Of a DNA stretch of 64,000 nt, positions 1 through 12,016 are shown one piece after another. How positions within the stretch are numbered: position 1 is the first letter of the stretch; the number at the start of each line of letters is the position of its first letter. The notes under the pieces are model-generated. The model saw nothing but the letters and a program-made list of their open reading frames with translations, made no database searches and was not told the DNA's origin. This DNA comes from Siphonodentalium dalli (taxonomy: Eukaryota > Mollusca > Scaphopoda > Gadilida > Siphonodentaliidae). A program made the position numbers and the translations under genes. The DNA is taken from positions 205,770,750-205,834,749 of the forward strand of contig CP136069.1 of NCBI GenBank assembly GCA_032622095.1, read 5' to 3'.

Positions 1-928
1 AGTACCCCTTTAAATTCATCCCACCGGAGAGGTGTCACAAACGACGAACAAAAACTGTTTGATATATCTTGGATGTTGACTATATGTTGAAAACGGCGGC
101 CATTTTGAAAAAGATGGCGTCAATTTTGAATCAGTCAACCATTTTATTGGTTTGTTAGAACTAAACATGTTCAGTACATTATATATACACTGATCGTTCA
201 CGCTAAACTCTATGCTTGCGTCACAAAGTGAACGATTCCGACACTGTGTAACACTTAGTCCAACTACTATTACCGCTGGGAGAGCTTGGACCTTGATTTG
301 GATTGCGTTGATGGCATCCTCATCATGCATAGCCAATATCGATTGACAGAATAGTTTTGTTTTGTTAAATTTTTAACATTCTGTCTCCAGCGATCCACCA
401 CATATGTTTATATTTCGCACAGCCCAGGTGTTGACTTTTAGCTCCAGCTCTGATGACCAACAGAGGTGTCCAACATGGACGTTCTCTGAGTGGATGCCAC
501 AACCACGTGTTTACCGCTGTCAAAACTTCTTGAAACTACTTCAAAAATCGGAATGGAAGTGGAATGTACTCGGAATAAAGTAGAATAAAAACACACAAGT
601 GATGAGTTCTGTAGGAGCAGTTAACCAGCAGTATACCCAGAGTCACGATCCACAGGTCTGGCAATTCCCAATTATAGCTACAATAGTAGGGCATGTATGT
701 TGTTATGCATTACATATGTACCTCTCATGCCATATGTACTGATTTCGCAGTAAAATGAGCCCATATACGTGCACACGTGGATGTGCGCTGCCAACTTGGA
801 ATCAACTACATTACGTGTAGTAAATTATGAAAATATTCCCCACTTTCATTATAACATATTATTATGCTTCATAACAGCGTCAATCACTTGGTTTCGTGTA
901 ATTATAAATAAGATAATAATTTATTTCC
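1..928. other. non-coding stretch, no gene recognised
   Basis: No open frame here resembles a known protein, and no RNA gene is visible. The segment about 340-650 is a diverged relative of sequence at about 1860-1960 and 2337-2480: they share a 'gatgaccaaca' stretch and a 'ggaatggaagtggaat' type stretch. It therefore looks like old dispersed-repeat material. Confidence 0.4.
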
Positions 929-1292
929 GCCAATGCATTGGCCCAACAATTTTATATATATATATTTTTTTATCAATTTTTCGTGCATTCTTTCACAATT
1001 TTTATTATTTTCTTTTATCATTTTTTATCATTTTTTTCCTACATTCTTAACAATTTTATCGTTTTTGATAATTTTTTCTGATATTATTTATCAATTTTTA
1101 TAATTTTTGATCATTATTTCTTACATCCTTTAACAATTTTGTATAATTTTCTTCATTTTGTTTACATTCTTTAACAATTATAAAAAATAATATAATTTTT
1201 TTTAGGCCAACGCATTCTCTTATACATGTATATGCGAGGCGACCTATGGTCGACCATATGGTCGACTCGCATATATAAGAGAATTCATTGGC
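929..1292. mobile_element. degenerate copy of the palindrome-ended MITE
   Basis: The right end (1206-1292) is an 87-bp version of the palindrome seen at ten other places in the window, with an extra duplicated centre. The left end (929-942) has shrunk to GCCAATGCATTGGC, which is the outer 7 bp of each arm joined directly. Between them lies the AT-rich core (CAATTTTTATAATTT-type sequence) typical of the intact copies. The CCCTGTGCC outer flank has been lost on the left and is mutated on the right. Confidence 0.7.
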
Positions 1293-2688
1293 ACATGGTA
1301 TTCGCAAACTCCGATAGAGTTTCCCATTTGCTACGCTATGAACGTTTCTGAGATCCTAACAATATCCGCCAATGTTGGGGTTTCATACATTTCCATATAG
1401 CTGCTTGGGTGTAGACTATACACAGTTTATATTCGATCACTTATTCGCCAATATTAAGTTATTTTAGTATTCTGTATTGATACGAATGGGTGAGAAGTGG
1501 AATCTGACCATCGATAAGAAGTGTCACAAAATTGGCCTATATGGCACATACATTGGAGAATCTACCACAAAACGATATTTATAAATCAATTTGGTTCTCT
1601 GGTACTGTTGACTCGTCCTTATACGAGGTGGCCCGGCCATGTTATGACCGAAAAGTATAAGGCGGATTCGGCCGGTCGATGGCGAATTCCGGATAACTTT
1701 CGGAGTGTAACGTTTATCTGCGTATAAATTAACATTTTTGAAGAGCCAGTTTCCTCACCATGTATCCAGTATAATCCAACGAACAAAAATGTACAGTTTA
1801 TCGATAAAATTACACTATTATTTATCAAACTTACCGCTTTTTTGCAACACGCTCCATTTTTGTTCTGGTGATTAATTAGGATGCCAACAAAAATCGCAAT
1901 GGAAGTGGAATAAAAACATGCAAAGGATGAGGAGCAGTTAACCAACAGTGACGGTGCATGGTGGAGCTTGTGTATGCAGTTGCATTGTGTCTGTGGGGGG
2001 GGGGGGGGGGGGGGGGGGTGAGGGCGTCTTGGTTACACTGGTGAACATATTTTCCAAAGGCCTCAGTGCAATCGTTTAGTGTTTACTGTTTACAATATAA
2101 TTCCTAGATCCAAAATTTTATTTAAATCTGAAAGCACAGCAATACATATTTTAGACCACACCAATCATAGGAAAGAAGTCATATATATGTTTTATGCTAA
2201 AAAAAACACTCACACTGCTATTGGCAATCAGGCTCCCGTGTCTATTTTATTCTCTACTATAATTCCGCCCGCATCCGCTAGATGTCACTCCGAACCATAT
2301 TTACACCAGTGTAACCTAACCAACCACACCTGATATGACAAATTATTTATTTTGTTCAATTTTTCACATTCTGCTTCTCGCAGCAGTCGAGAACCACCAA
2401 ATTGTTTAGCTTTTACACAGGTGCTAACATTTTTTTCTCTCGCTGCGATGACCAACATCTGATTGAGACGTGGATGGTCTCCAGGTGGTGCCGAAATAAC
2501 ACCTGCATGCAAGACATGTTATTCCACGCATTATAGATACCATGTTTTCTTCGGGAGAGATTAATTTATTTGACAATGGAAACATCTGAGTGCCAAACCA
2601 GATGCGAAACGCATGGATCAAGGGGAGTATTTGAATCAACACATCCATCCGGACTATAAGGACCACCAAGTAAGATGCCAGCAGGGAC
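1293..2688. other. non-coding stretch with a 24-bp poly-G tract
   Basis: No gene is recognised. There is an uninterrupted G run at 1995-2018. Segments at about 1860-1960 and 2337-2480 are diverged copies of sequence at 340-650. Confidence 0.4.
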
Positions 2689-2689
2689 G

Positions 2690-3110
2690 TGACTAGCCGG
2701 TCTACGATGGGTGGGGGTGTCCACTTTGAAATTTCCAACTGCACCTCCCTGAAATTTTACCATGCAGACTCAACTCTAAGGTTCGCGAAATTCCATTTGC
2801 GTCCCCCGCCTGGGTTAAAATTGACAATTGGTACCTCAAAATTTCCAACTGTATGTGGGCACTTTCCAACATGAAAACTCAAATTCATGACAATTTCAGT
2901 GCAAAATGTTGACCCAACATAGAACAACAGACTGTTTGTCTAAAATAAGATATTCTCAAATAATTAGTTGTTGGAAAATCAACAGTGAGAACAATTTCAA
3001 CCAATGTGTCGTGTAAAATTCTCAATTAATGTTGTGCCGGCATGAAAATTTCATCTGTTGAAAATTTGGAATAAAAATAATTTCGAGGGGGGGGGGGGGG
3101 GGGGGCACCA
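2690..3110. repeat. dispersed repeat rich in GGAAATTT/AAATTTCC, with poly-G
   Basis: Repeated 'aaatttccaac' and 'ttggaaa' motifs and a 19-bp poly-G tract (3087-3105) match a family also seen at about 10740-11050 and 29480-29780. In each case a G-run adjoins the motif-rich part. The class is unknown; no terminal repeats were identified. Confidence 0.45.
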
Positions 3111-3370
3111 CCAAACGCATCCTCCTGTCGCTGCGTCCCTGTTTGCCAGGTAGCATATAAGCCGAGTAGAGCTTCCATATCCACAATGCCCGACCTATTT
3201 GAGCCATCTAATAGCAAATGATGACCTCTATAAGTACTTTTGATTTCAATTATTTTCAATTAGTTTCAAGGTGGATACATTTCGCTTCCAGAATTTCAAC
3301 TTAAATTCTACAAGTTATGTCCATGCACGACTAACGCAAAACCCACCAGAATGTCCATATTGAGAAAACT

Positions 3371-3487
3371 ATATGGTAGGGGGCTAGGGGCACTTGGACT
3401 GATATAATTATATGGTAGGGGGCTAGGGGCACTTGGATTGATATAATTATATGGTAGGGGGCTAGGGGCACTTGGACTGATATTATA
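3371..3487. repeat. 39-bp tandem repeat, 3 copies
   Basis: The unit begins ATATGGTAGGGGGCTAGGGG and ends in GATATAATT. Three near-identical units are seen. Confidence 0.9.
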
Positions 3488-3563
3488 ATTATATGAACAG
3501 TTAAAGTCACGGAACATCATAATTCTCTTTGATTTGAGTAAATCGAGTCGTTGTTGACGAACT

Positions 3564-3670
3564 TTAAACCTTTCTGATGTACTATAAAGCATCATTGACG
3601 AGTAGTTATCTTATTAAACCTTTCTGATGTACTATAAAGCATCATTGACGTCTGTGACGAGTAGTTATCC
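3564..3670. repeat. ~50-bp direct duplication
   Basis: The segment starting TAAACCTTTCTGATGTACTA and running through AGTAGTTATC occurs twice in tandem (3564-3610 and 3614-3670). The second copy carries a small insertion. Confidence 0.85.
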
Positions 3671-3801
3671 CATAGGAAATGGTCAGATATATTAAGTTCA
3701 ACAAATGTTTTGTGGAACTTATTATCTAAGCATTTCACTCAATAAATAGTACTCCTCCTGTACTTTTATTTACCCAATCTGTCGACTGCTTAAATTTCCT
3801 G

Positions 3802-3892
3802 TACATTACCTCCCTGTACATTACGGTCATTACCTCCCTGTACATTACCTCCCTGTACATTACCTCCCTGTACATTACCTTACCTCCCTGCA
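3802..3892. repeat. 15-bp tandem repeat (CTCCCTGTACATTAC)
   Basis: About five irregular copies of CTCCCTGTACATTAC are interspersed with partial units. Confidence 0.8.
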
Positions 3893-4663
3893 AACAAATA
3901 ATAGACCATTCCTATCCACACTTATTAACTGACTGCGAGAATCCATTTAGTATAAAAATGGTTTTAAAAAACACGGCTAGCTAGCATTTTAACCTCCAAA
4001 TAATATAAATACGTAAATTAGAAGGTGGGATAAGAGATCGATAAATAAACGTATTAAATGTATTATGTTCTGAATACACTTTCATTATAGTCATGGTAAG
4101 TTTCCATGTTTTAATTTTTTCGCCACATACGAGATGAACGCTCTTTATTACACACTTAGCCGTGATTTATAAGGATTTCTTGGTGAATTAAAAGTGATAA
4201 TGTCACACCTGTGAATTACGTCACCGGTGAGAGCACGCGCTTTTTGACAGTTCCGCCCTAAGCCGGAACTATTTTCACTTTCTACGGCTCAAACATGGTT
4301 GAAATTGAACAGAAACGAACTGCCAACGATGACGCAGAAGCAGTTAATAAACCGGTCAAATGAAGAAGAATCTTACCGATTATCGACTCGGACGATGTCA
4401 TATTCCAGTCAAATGAACTATGAAAAATTCCATGTGAACAATAAATTTATACAGTTCCGAGCTGAATTTCCACGTGTTGCTCTTCGAGTGTTTGTTTACG
4501 TCGATGATTACCCTCTATTTATTTTAACCATATCGGAAATGACGAACATATGGATTACTCTTTGTAATATTGTTTCATGCTGAAGGAAATGTATTAATCT
4601 TATAACTTGAATAAGTCTTTATGTAGCATATGAAATCCATTAACTAGTATTTAGCACACATCA
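3893..4663. other. non-coding stretch, no supported gene
   Basis: There is no recognisable coding sequence. An ATG in good Kozak context at 4295 opens only 22 codons (see rejected items). Confidence 0.35.
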
Positions 4664-4948
4664 GACTAGCATCACCAAATTCACCCTCTGGGGACCTCAT
4701 TCTGCTTAGTTATCATGTTCTGGGAAGTATATATAGTCTCTAATTAACATTGTTTTTAGTTACTTTTTCCCTTGGAAGATTCTATATCCCCTAATTTGCA
4801 AAAGATAAAATGCATAATCGAAGTGACTAATGGGTGAACGCCACCGACTTCAACTGGGGAACTTCAATCTGGTCCAAAAGGTCTCCCATATAGCAGTTGA
4901 CGCCTAAGCAGAATGAGGTTCCCAGAGGGTGAATTTTGTGACGCTAGC
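4664..4948. mobile_element. small foldback element with ~46-bp inverted ends
   Basis: Sequence at 4664-4710 (through CCAAATTCACCCTCTGGGGA and CCTCATTCTGCTTAG) is repeated in inverted orientation at 4901-4948 with a few mismatches. The spacer is about 190 bp with no coding capacity. This is the form of a MITE. Target-site duplication is not clear. Confidence 0.55.
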
Positions 4949-5152
4949 CCGTCGTGCGGTGACGCTTCCACAATGTTCAGTCACGTAAGAACATTTCTGG
5001 TTACATTTCTGGTTATAAAATCTCACGGAATACGAAGAGTAACTTTGACGAAACGAAACGCCGTCTTGATGTCGCTCAGTGGCAACACAAAATCAACCAA
5101 TTTTGTGACAGCACCACCACGGAGAAAGTACAGGCGTATTTCTCTTTCAGAA

Positions 5153-5295
5153 TATAAAATCACACAGACCACTGGCCTATATAAAATCACACAGACCACT
5201 GGCCTATATAAAATCACACAGACCACTGGCCTATATAAAATCACACAGACCACTGGCCTATATAAAATCACACAGACCACTGGTCTATATAAATG
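5153..5295. repeat. 27-bp tandem repeat, 5 copies
   Basis: The unit is TATATAAAATCACACAGACC plus ACTGGCC. Because 27 is divisible by three, a short open frame crosses it on both strands. There is no evidence that it is coding. Confidence 0.95.
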
Positions 5296-5318
5296 GTGGG
5301 GGGTTCAGTTAGAGCATT

Positions 5319-5895
5319 ACAACCAGATGATGTGTCAGCTAGCGGGTGTAATTTAACATGTAACAACCAGATGATGTGTCAGCTAGCGGGTGTAATTTAA
5401 CATGTAACAACCAGATGATGTGTCAGCTAGCGGGTGTAATTTAACATGTAACAACCAGATGATGTGTCAGCTAGCGGGTGTAATTTAACATGTAACAACC
5501 AGATGATGTGTCAGCTAGCGGGTGTAATTTAACATGTAACAACCAGATGATGTGTCAGCTAGCGGGTGTAATTTAACATGTAACAACCAGATGATGTGTC
5601 AGCTAGCGGGTGTAATTTAACATGTAACAACCAGATGATGTGTCAGGTAGCGGGTGTAATTTAACATGTAACAACCAGATGATGTGTCAGCTAGCGGGTG
5701 TAATTTAACATGTAACAACCAGATGATGTGTCAGCTAGCGGGTGTAATTTAACATGTAACAACCAGATGATGTGTCAGCTAGCGGGTGTAATTTAACATG
5801 TAACAACCAGATGATGTGTCAGCTAGCGGGTGTAATTTAACATGTAACGACCAGATCATGTGTCCGCTAGCGGGTGTAATTAAAATGTAACAAGA
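5319..5895. repeat. 44-bp tandem repeat, ~13 copies
   Basis: The unit begins ACAACCAGATGATGTGTCAG and ends TTTAACATGTA, with a 44-bp period. The copies are almost identical until the last one or two, which carry several substitutions. That pattern suggests recent homogenisation with a decayed edge. Confidence 0.97.
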
Positions 5896-6935
5896 CATAG
5901 TCTATCAACGATTTGTTTAATGTTTTTGAAAACTTGCAAGAGTTAAAACGCCTGGAGAAATGTGGTGACAGTTTATTTATGGTTTTAATATGCACAAAGA
6001 TTAGGAATAATACGTCATTACTACACTAATTTCTAAGGTGTTATTATGTCGGAAATTAGCCAGTCGTGTGCGTCGTATTGTGTATAAATTTACCTTTGTT
6101 GTGGTAACGGGATACACCTTAATTTCAGGTGGCTTTGAAGATGCCGACTCGACTTATTTCAATAAATGATTAAGTCAAGTCAAGTCAAGTAAAATTGTTT
6201 ATTCACATAAACCACGATCGTGGTACAGATGGTGAAAACGAATTACAGAAATAAATTAAATTAGCGGCGTCTCTGCCTTATGTAGGTTGTATATAGATAA
6301 TTACGTAGTAAATAGATAAATTCGGCACAATTAGATGGAACTAACTGTAATTATACCGGTAAGTGTAAAAATAATGTCCATATAGCATTATATATGTGGT
6401 TGCATCGGTAGCCCAAACCGACACTTCAGAACGTATGTTCGTTATTACAAAAAAGACTATAGTTAGTTTTAAAGTATCTCAGTGTTGTGAATCGCTGGTG
6501 TCTTCTGAAGTCGATATATCCATATATACAGACTATAATTAATCAGCCCCACAAATGTAATATGTCACTTGAAAAAATCCGCATCGTTTTGTAAGATGAT
6601 ATATAGTTAAAGATGTCCTGTCCTATATATTTGACCCTAAACTTTTGTGAACGACAAACTATTTCAAGGATTGTCACCATACTCTTTGAGTCATACTATT
6701 TTTCGATCAGTTTTAAAATCGCGCACCGATGGGTGCGTGAAAAATAGTACAGTGCAAATGTAATACGAGTAAGGTGTGCTGAACGAGAATTTAAAATGAT
6801 GGGAATGACTGAAACCTTTCATCGGTTGTCATGGTTTTGTACGTTAATTTTCTGCTTACTATAGGCAAAAGCAAAACGAAAAAATACTTGCGATCACCAT
6901 CAATCTCATGGCGCAAACACCGCGAAAATACACAC
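5896..6935. other. non-coding stretch; possible inverted non-LTR 3' end near 6173-6300
   Basis: At 6173-6190 AAGTCAAGTCAAGTCAAG is followed by TAAAATTGTTTATTCACATA. This is how the reverse complement of a non-LTR 3' end with a short repetitive tail would read. No coding part of such an element is visible, so this is a suggestion only. The rest shows nothing recognisable. Confidence 0.3.
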
Positions 6936-7195
6936 TAGAATCCACCATTTAACACTGAAAATACACACTAGAATCCACCATTTAACGCTGAAAATACACA
7001 CTAGAATCCACCATTTAACGCTGAAAATACACACTAGAAGCCACCATTTAACGCTGAAAATACACACTAGAATCTACCATTTAACGCTGAAAATACACAC
7101 TAGAAGCCACCATTTAACGCTGAAAATACACACTAGAATCCATCATTTAACGCTGAAAATACACACTAGAATCCACCATTTAAAGCTGAAAACGA
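6936..7195. repeat. 33-bp tandem repeat, ~8 copies
   Basis: The unit is AAAATACACACTAGAATCCA plus CCATTTAACGCTG, with a few substitutions between copies. Confidence 0.95.
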
Positions 7196-8699
7196 GTTCA
7201 AATAATCTTTTTGGGGGACGGTTACCGTAGCATGACGCTCTTTATTGACAAAAATTCAAAACGTGTTAAACCTTCCTCTTTAGAAAGTTAATATTTGGCC
7301 ACCAACATATCATATTAATCGTCTCATTGGTCTCTTGGAGTTTATGGTATTGAAGACCTACACATGGTAGTTTTGTTGTGTCATATTGGAATGGTATTTC
7401 AGGCTCTAAATGTAACCATAAGTGCTAAAAGCAGGCAAAAAAAACAAAAAAACAAACAAAACAAAACAGAACAAAGGAATAAAAAAACTTTTAAAGGGAC
7501 CGCAACCCTTCGAAGTGGAGTTTAATATACGAAATAACATAACAGTCTGTACAAAACTATCATTAGATATTAGTCCAATAAGATACCAAAATTTAGAAGT
7601 AAATTTGGACGCTGAACATTGAAAAAAAAAGGTAATTGAATTGAACAATATTTTTAACATCATATTCAGACTAAAATGTTTGAACTTACTACACCATCAG
7701 CGATGAGGTCATTCGGCCAAAAAAACATGGCTGCCAGCGGCCATCTTGGATTTCAAAATTTGCATCAAAATACAACACGATAACTGCCTGCAGTCAGTTT
7801 ACCAGTTAGAATTACATTATTTCTCTCATTCAAACTGATTCAAAGTGGTTTTGAAGCCCAACTCATTGCCAAAACACTAAAAACAAGCAGGAATTTTTTT
7901 TTTTAGTTGCGGAAAAAATTGCTTGTTGGTGGCTTTGACCATCCACCCACCCCCCTGCACTGAGTCCCTTTAATAAAACTAAATTCTTTACTCACTTACG
8001 AGGAACAAATTCATACTAAACTAATTGTCCATGCATGGGTATTGGGTAGGTCCGGGATATCGACCGACGCCGACGCCATGTTTCGCACATCTGTGGGGAA
8101 TGCTAGTAATCAGCGCTATATACATAAATTATATATATTAATCCATATTATTTAATATATTCTATTCATTTATAGCTATTATACCGTTTATACTCGAAGT
8201 CGAGATATATTTTGTCCACAAGGACCGACGCATGCAATTGTTTATATTTGAACCGACCCCCACCTTTATTATGTTGTTCTATAAATGCATATACATGTCA
8301 TAATTATCCTTCAAAGTTCGTTGTAATGATTCAATGATTGTTTAGTTAAATGTGAACCAGGGGTCGGTCTGTCTATATATATATGTACTTTCTTTATGTC
8401 ATACAATGTATGATTTATAAGAAATAAACTATTGATTGATTGATTGACTAAACTACCAAAATTTATCCGAATTTCACTGCCCCCCCCTGCCACCCCTTCT
8501 TGATGGTGTCCCTGCATATATCGGGATTACCACAGCCTCGCAAAACCAACACTTCATCGCTTAATTTTGCAGATGTATCCATTATTTATAGTTTATTCAC
8601 AATTTTATAATCATTTCCCGACAATTATGATGTAAAATAATAGTGTTTAAAAAATATATATAATGCTGTTGTAATTCAGTATCTCAAACTCGACTACGT
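7196..8699. other. non-coding stretch, AT-rich, no gene recognised
   Basis: There are A-rich tracts near 7436-7490 and a stretch at 7680-7780 that recalls dispersed repeats containing 'catggctgcc' and 'catcttgga'. No protein similarity is recognised in any frame. Confidence 0.35.
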
Positions 8700-8933
8700 C
8701 TTTAAGGGTGGTCTATCTCTTCTGGGCCACAATGACAACAACAACAACAACAACAACAAAAACAACAACAACAACAACTAGAGGTGTGACTGTCCCAATG
8801 GGACTACGGATACCCCCCAGTAAGACAGTCTAGCCTGACTATGCCACCCCTCGAATATACAACATAATATTTGTCAAATGTATTATGCATTAATATGTGT
8901 ATATTTAAATAAAATATCCTATCCTATCGCCTG
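8700..8933 (+). mobile_element. truncated 3' end of a non-LTR retrotransposon
   Basis: The stretch from about 8812 (CCCCCAGTAAGACAGTCTAG), through CTATGCCACCCCTCGA, to the tail AAATAAAATATCCTATCCTA closely matches the 3' UTR and tail of the larger element ending near 36303. Upstream is an (AAC)n microsatellite at about 8729-8778. Only the 3' untranslated part survives, as expected from 5' truncation during target-primed reverse transcription. Confidence 0.7.
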
Positions 8934-8959
8934 TTTTTAAAATACTAAGATGTTTCACA

Positions 8960-9335
8960 TGTCAGTAAACATTTAGTCAAAATAATAAAATAACAGTTCC
9001 CATTGCAGGTGTACAACCATAACCCTAATCTTAAACCTATTGACCGAAAAATGTAGGAATAAAAGCTTGGACAAAATTATGCATGTTGCGAAAAAATTTC
9101 TAAGTCGAAAAAGGGGGGATAACTCCACCAAAAAAGGTCCGACAGACGTCATAATCACAGGTGCACAGGTTCCCATGGTGGTTGATGTCTGTGCCAAGTT
9201 TCAAGGAAATTGATAAAAAAAACGACTAAGAAAAACTCCGGACAAATTTGTGTCCACGGACGGACGGCACGACGGACGACGGACGGACAAGCTGACTCCA
9301 GTATACCCCCCTAACTTCGTTGCGGGGGTATAGCA
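8960..9335. repeat. dispersed ACGG-rich repeat
   Basis: The stretch contains 'ccaagtttcaaggaaattgat', then 'ggacggacggcacgacggac', and ends in a 'gcgggggtata' block. This is a dispersed-repeat signature known in marine invertebrate genomes (recalled, not searched). A looser ACGG-rich stretch lies at about 22555-22605. Confidence 0.5.
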
Positions 9336-9748
9336 ACAACAACATAATGTTTATAAATCGCGATTTGAAGACGATAAATAGCTATTTTGTGATAAAGTAC
9401 AGATACAACTGAAGACTGGGTTTATTATTTATCTATAAAGGCATAATAAAGTGGTTCATTTCGATCGTAAATCTATGGTTGATATACAATTTACCGTGAT
9501 GGAGGCTGGTAACAAGATAGAGTTGTCCTTCTTGCATGATACGCTTTTATTATGCTCTGAACGTTTTCGTGCGATTTGTTGTTCTAAAGCCCCTAAAACT
9601 ATCCCGCGGATGTGACAAGAAACTCTAAATAAATTTATAGTAATTGATAAAAGCAGGACTGGTGTCACCGATTCATATCTATTATTTTATAACTCGAAAT
9701 CTATATAAAACTTTCTGGAAATAGATAGACAATCTTTAAAGGCCCAAT
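9336..9748. other. non-coding stretch, nothing recognised
   Basis: No coding similarity, RNA gene or clear repeat was found. Confidence 0.3.
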
Positions 9749-10201
9749 TTAACCCTTTCAGTGCCAGGTCCGATTTTTGTATCAACCCCTATACCCTGTA
9801 CCAATGCATTCTCTTATATATGCGAGTCGACCATAAGTCGCCTCACATATATAAGAGAATGCATTGGCCTAAACAAATTTCATCAATTGTTATTATTTTT
9901 TACAATTTGTTACAATTTTAATATTTTTTTCTTATATTCTTTAACTCTTTCAGTATTTTGTAGGTTTAGTGCCAGGGAATCTTACGTTTTTCATGGGCAT
10001 CAGAATTATTACTATGAATACTTGGTGATAGTTTTGAGTTATAACATGCCGCTAAGGTTTTATCCAGTTTGTTTTTAAATTCGCTATAGCATGCTTAAGC
10101 ATACCCCAAAAAAATTCAACCCAAAAAAAAAAAAAAAAAAAAATTTTAAATATTTTTTAGGGCCGATTTACAGACCGTAAATTAGGCACTGAAAGGGTTA
10201 A
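9749..10201. mobile_element. piggyBac-like MITE, family B, copy 1
   Basis: The element is bounded by TTAA at both ends. Its terminal inverted repeats read TTAACCCTTTCAGTGCC and GGCACTGAAAGGGTTAA. A TTAA target site with ends beginning CCC is the hallmark of the piggyBac superfamily. The ~450-bp body has no transposase frame. Near its left end it carries one 69-bp palindrome (9800-9868) plus part of the AT-rich core of the palindrome-ended element. Copy 2 (37674-38137) has the same internal layout. Confidence 0.85.
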
Positions 10202-10204
10202 TGT

Positions 10205-10626
10205 TTGAGTCCCCGATTAGTTATATACATAGTCCGTGTCATTGACTATTGTTGGCATGAACTACAACCAAATATATATAACCAGTATACAGAACAGCTG
10301 TGGTCGAGGATTGTCCAACAAGTGATAGATTCCCAGATTCACCCAAGACTTCCCCCTTGATTTACCCAAAATGCATAACAATTCAAAGCTAGGAGATAGA
10401 GTTATTTCTCTTCCACCGAGAAGAACAAGCAGGCCGTACAGTCCAGATCAAAATTAAGCACAGAACCACCCAGAACACACATCGGTACCTCGACAAAAAC
10501 AACTTGTTCATAGTTTATTCGACATGATAAATTGATTATACAACAATATAAATGATATATTATATAGAATATATATGTTGTATATAATGGGATCTCGGTA
10601 ATCGAACATTAAGTGGGCCATTAATC
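10205..10626 (+). mobile_element. family-C TIR element, copy 1 (degenerate)
   Basis: It aligns by eye with the reverse complement of 37192-37650 and with about 21340-21770. Shared blocks include 'cagctgtgg..aggattgtcca', 'gtccagatcaaaattaagcac', 'cggtacctcgacaaaaacaac' and 'ttgtatataatgggatct'. It is non-coding. The termini are clearest in the 37-kb copy. Confidence 0.6.
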
Positions 10627-10627
10627 A

Positions 10628-10686
10628 TGTATCGACTAATGGGTATGTATCGACTAATGGGTATGCAGCGACTAACGGGTATGTAT
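10628..10686. repeat. 18-bp tandem repeat (GTATCGACTAATGGGTAT), ~3 copies
   Basis: Three consecutive units with small differences are visible. Confidence 0.8.
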
Positions 10687-10739
10687 CTGAGTTGATTTCA
10701 AACCTATATATAATATACGTCTACCGTGTACTTTGGTCA

Positions 10740-11050
10740 AACTATTCAAAAGTTGGAAATTGCATGCCTGACACAACATTATAGTTGGAAATTTTACACC
10801 ACATTATAGGTTGAAATTATTGATTCATATTCCAACCAGTAATTACTGGATAACTGGTTGTTTTTAGACTAAAAGTGACATATTTTCAACTTTTTGTCAA
10901 AATGTTGGTCTCAAATAGCCAACAGTTAGAAATCATTCAACCCCAGGAGGGAATGTCAGGTTGGAAATTTCAAACAGTTTGAATGCTTGAAGTACCATCC
11001 AGTCCGAGGGGGTGCATATGGCTTGTTATGGTTCAAGGGGGAGGGGGGTG
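10740..11050. repeat. dispersed repeat of the GGAAATTT type, copy 2
   Basis: It carries repeated 'agttggaaatt' and 'ggttggaaatttcaaac' motifs followed by a G-rich block, as at 2690-3110 and 29480-29780. Confidence 0.45.
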
Positions 11051-11354
11051 GACTGCAGTTTTAAAAATTCAAGGTTTACACCCCAACATAGACCAACTAG
11101 CCACACCCTGTGTACAATAAATTATTCACAGCAATGTGAGTTGGTATAAACATGACTGTCTTTTATATGGCGAATGTTACCCAAAGTTAGTGACCTTCAT
11201 ATTGTCAGTTGACATACATGGGCATCATTGGCATGCAGTCAGTTTCAATATTAAAATTAATTGTAATTCAATTGAGTATTTGTCACCAAAAACAAGCATT
11301 CTGATTGGTCGAGAGCGGCTAACTTTAGTTTTCGATTCACCGATATCGGCCGCT

Positions 11355-11540
11355 TCAGCGTGCAGCAAATCTGAATGTGCAGGGTAAAATTTCATCGGCG
11401 CAGAACGGAGTGGCGAAACGAGCACACTCGCGCGTTATTATCTATAGATACCGTTCACCGGTAGCTTCAACGTTCATCAAATCTGAATGTAGCACGGTAA
11501 AATTTCATCGGCGCAGAACGGAGTAGCGAAACGAGCCACC
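11355..11540. repeat. ~110-bp tandem duplication
   Basis: The block containing AAATCTGAATGT, GGTAAAATTTCATCGGCGCA and GAACGGAGTxGCGAAACGAG occurs at about 11355-11425 and again at about 11467-11540. Confidence 0.8.
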
Positions 11541-11720
11541 CGCCCCATAGGAAATTGTTACGGAGCAGTGTTCCGAGTAACGCAATGAACAAACCCAAAG
11601 ATTTGTGCACGGTGACAACGGCAAAATGAAAGTGTCGATTCGTGTCATGAAAATGACAAAATCATACTTTTTATACAGTTTTTTGTGTGCAAATTCCTTG
11701 CTAGATTGAATTACAATGGA

Positions 11721-11796
11721 TATAAACGTGCCTGTTTCGTTGTACATTCTGGGATTGTAGAATCCCATAATGTACAACGAAACGGGGTACGTTTAT
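11721..11796. repeat. 76-bp imperfect palindrome (hairpin)
   Basis: The left arm (ATAAACGTGCCTGTTTCGTT then GTACATTCTGGGATT) pairs with the right arm (AATCCCATAATGTACAACGA then AACGGGGTACGTTTAT) around a 4-bp loop. It is probably a collapsed foldback element. It lies just downstream of the 3' end of the six-exon gene. Confidence 0.75.
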
Positions 11797-11928
11797 CGCC
11801 TAAATATATAAGAATCAATTGTCTATACACTGACGTGTCTTTTTTTATGACTGACGTAATGCAATAGGTATACCCGTGATACTATTATTTTTAATTTACA
11901 CTTCCTGTGCGTGAAGACTTTATTTGAA

Positions 11929-11934
11929 AAAGAA
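11929..11934 (-). promoter_or_regulatory. poly(A) signal AATAAA of the six-exon gene
   Basis: On the minus strand AATAAA lies about 85 nt past the TGA stop at 12017-12019, in an AT-rich 3' UTR. This is a typical distance for the cleavage signal of an animal mRNA. Confidence 0.55.
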
Positions 11935-12016
11935 ATTTGAAACATCAGAAGTGATCAAGTTAATTAATAAAATAAATGTGGAGATGTTTAATTTGTTTCA
12001 ATGTCTTTTGCTGGAA

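Noticed and set aside
4295-4362. ATG in strong Kozak context after a CpG-containing stretch, possible first exon
   Set aside because: Only 22 codons before TGA and no convincing donor; no downstream exon was recognised.
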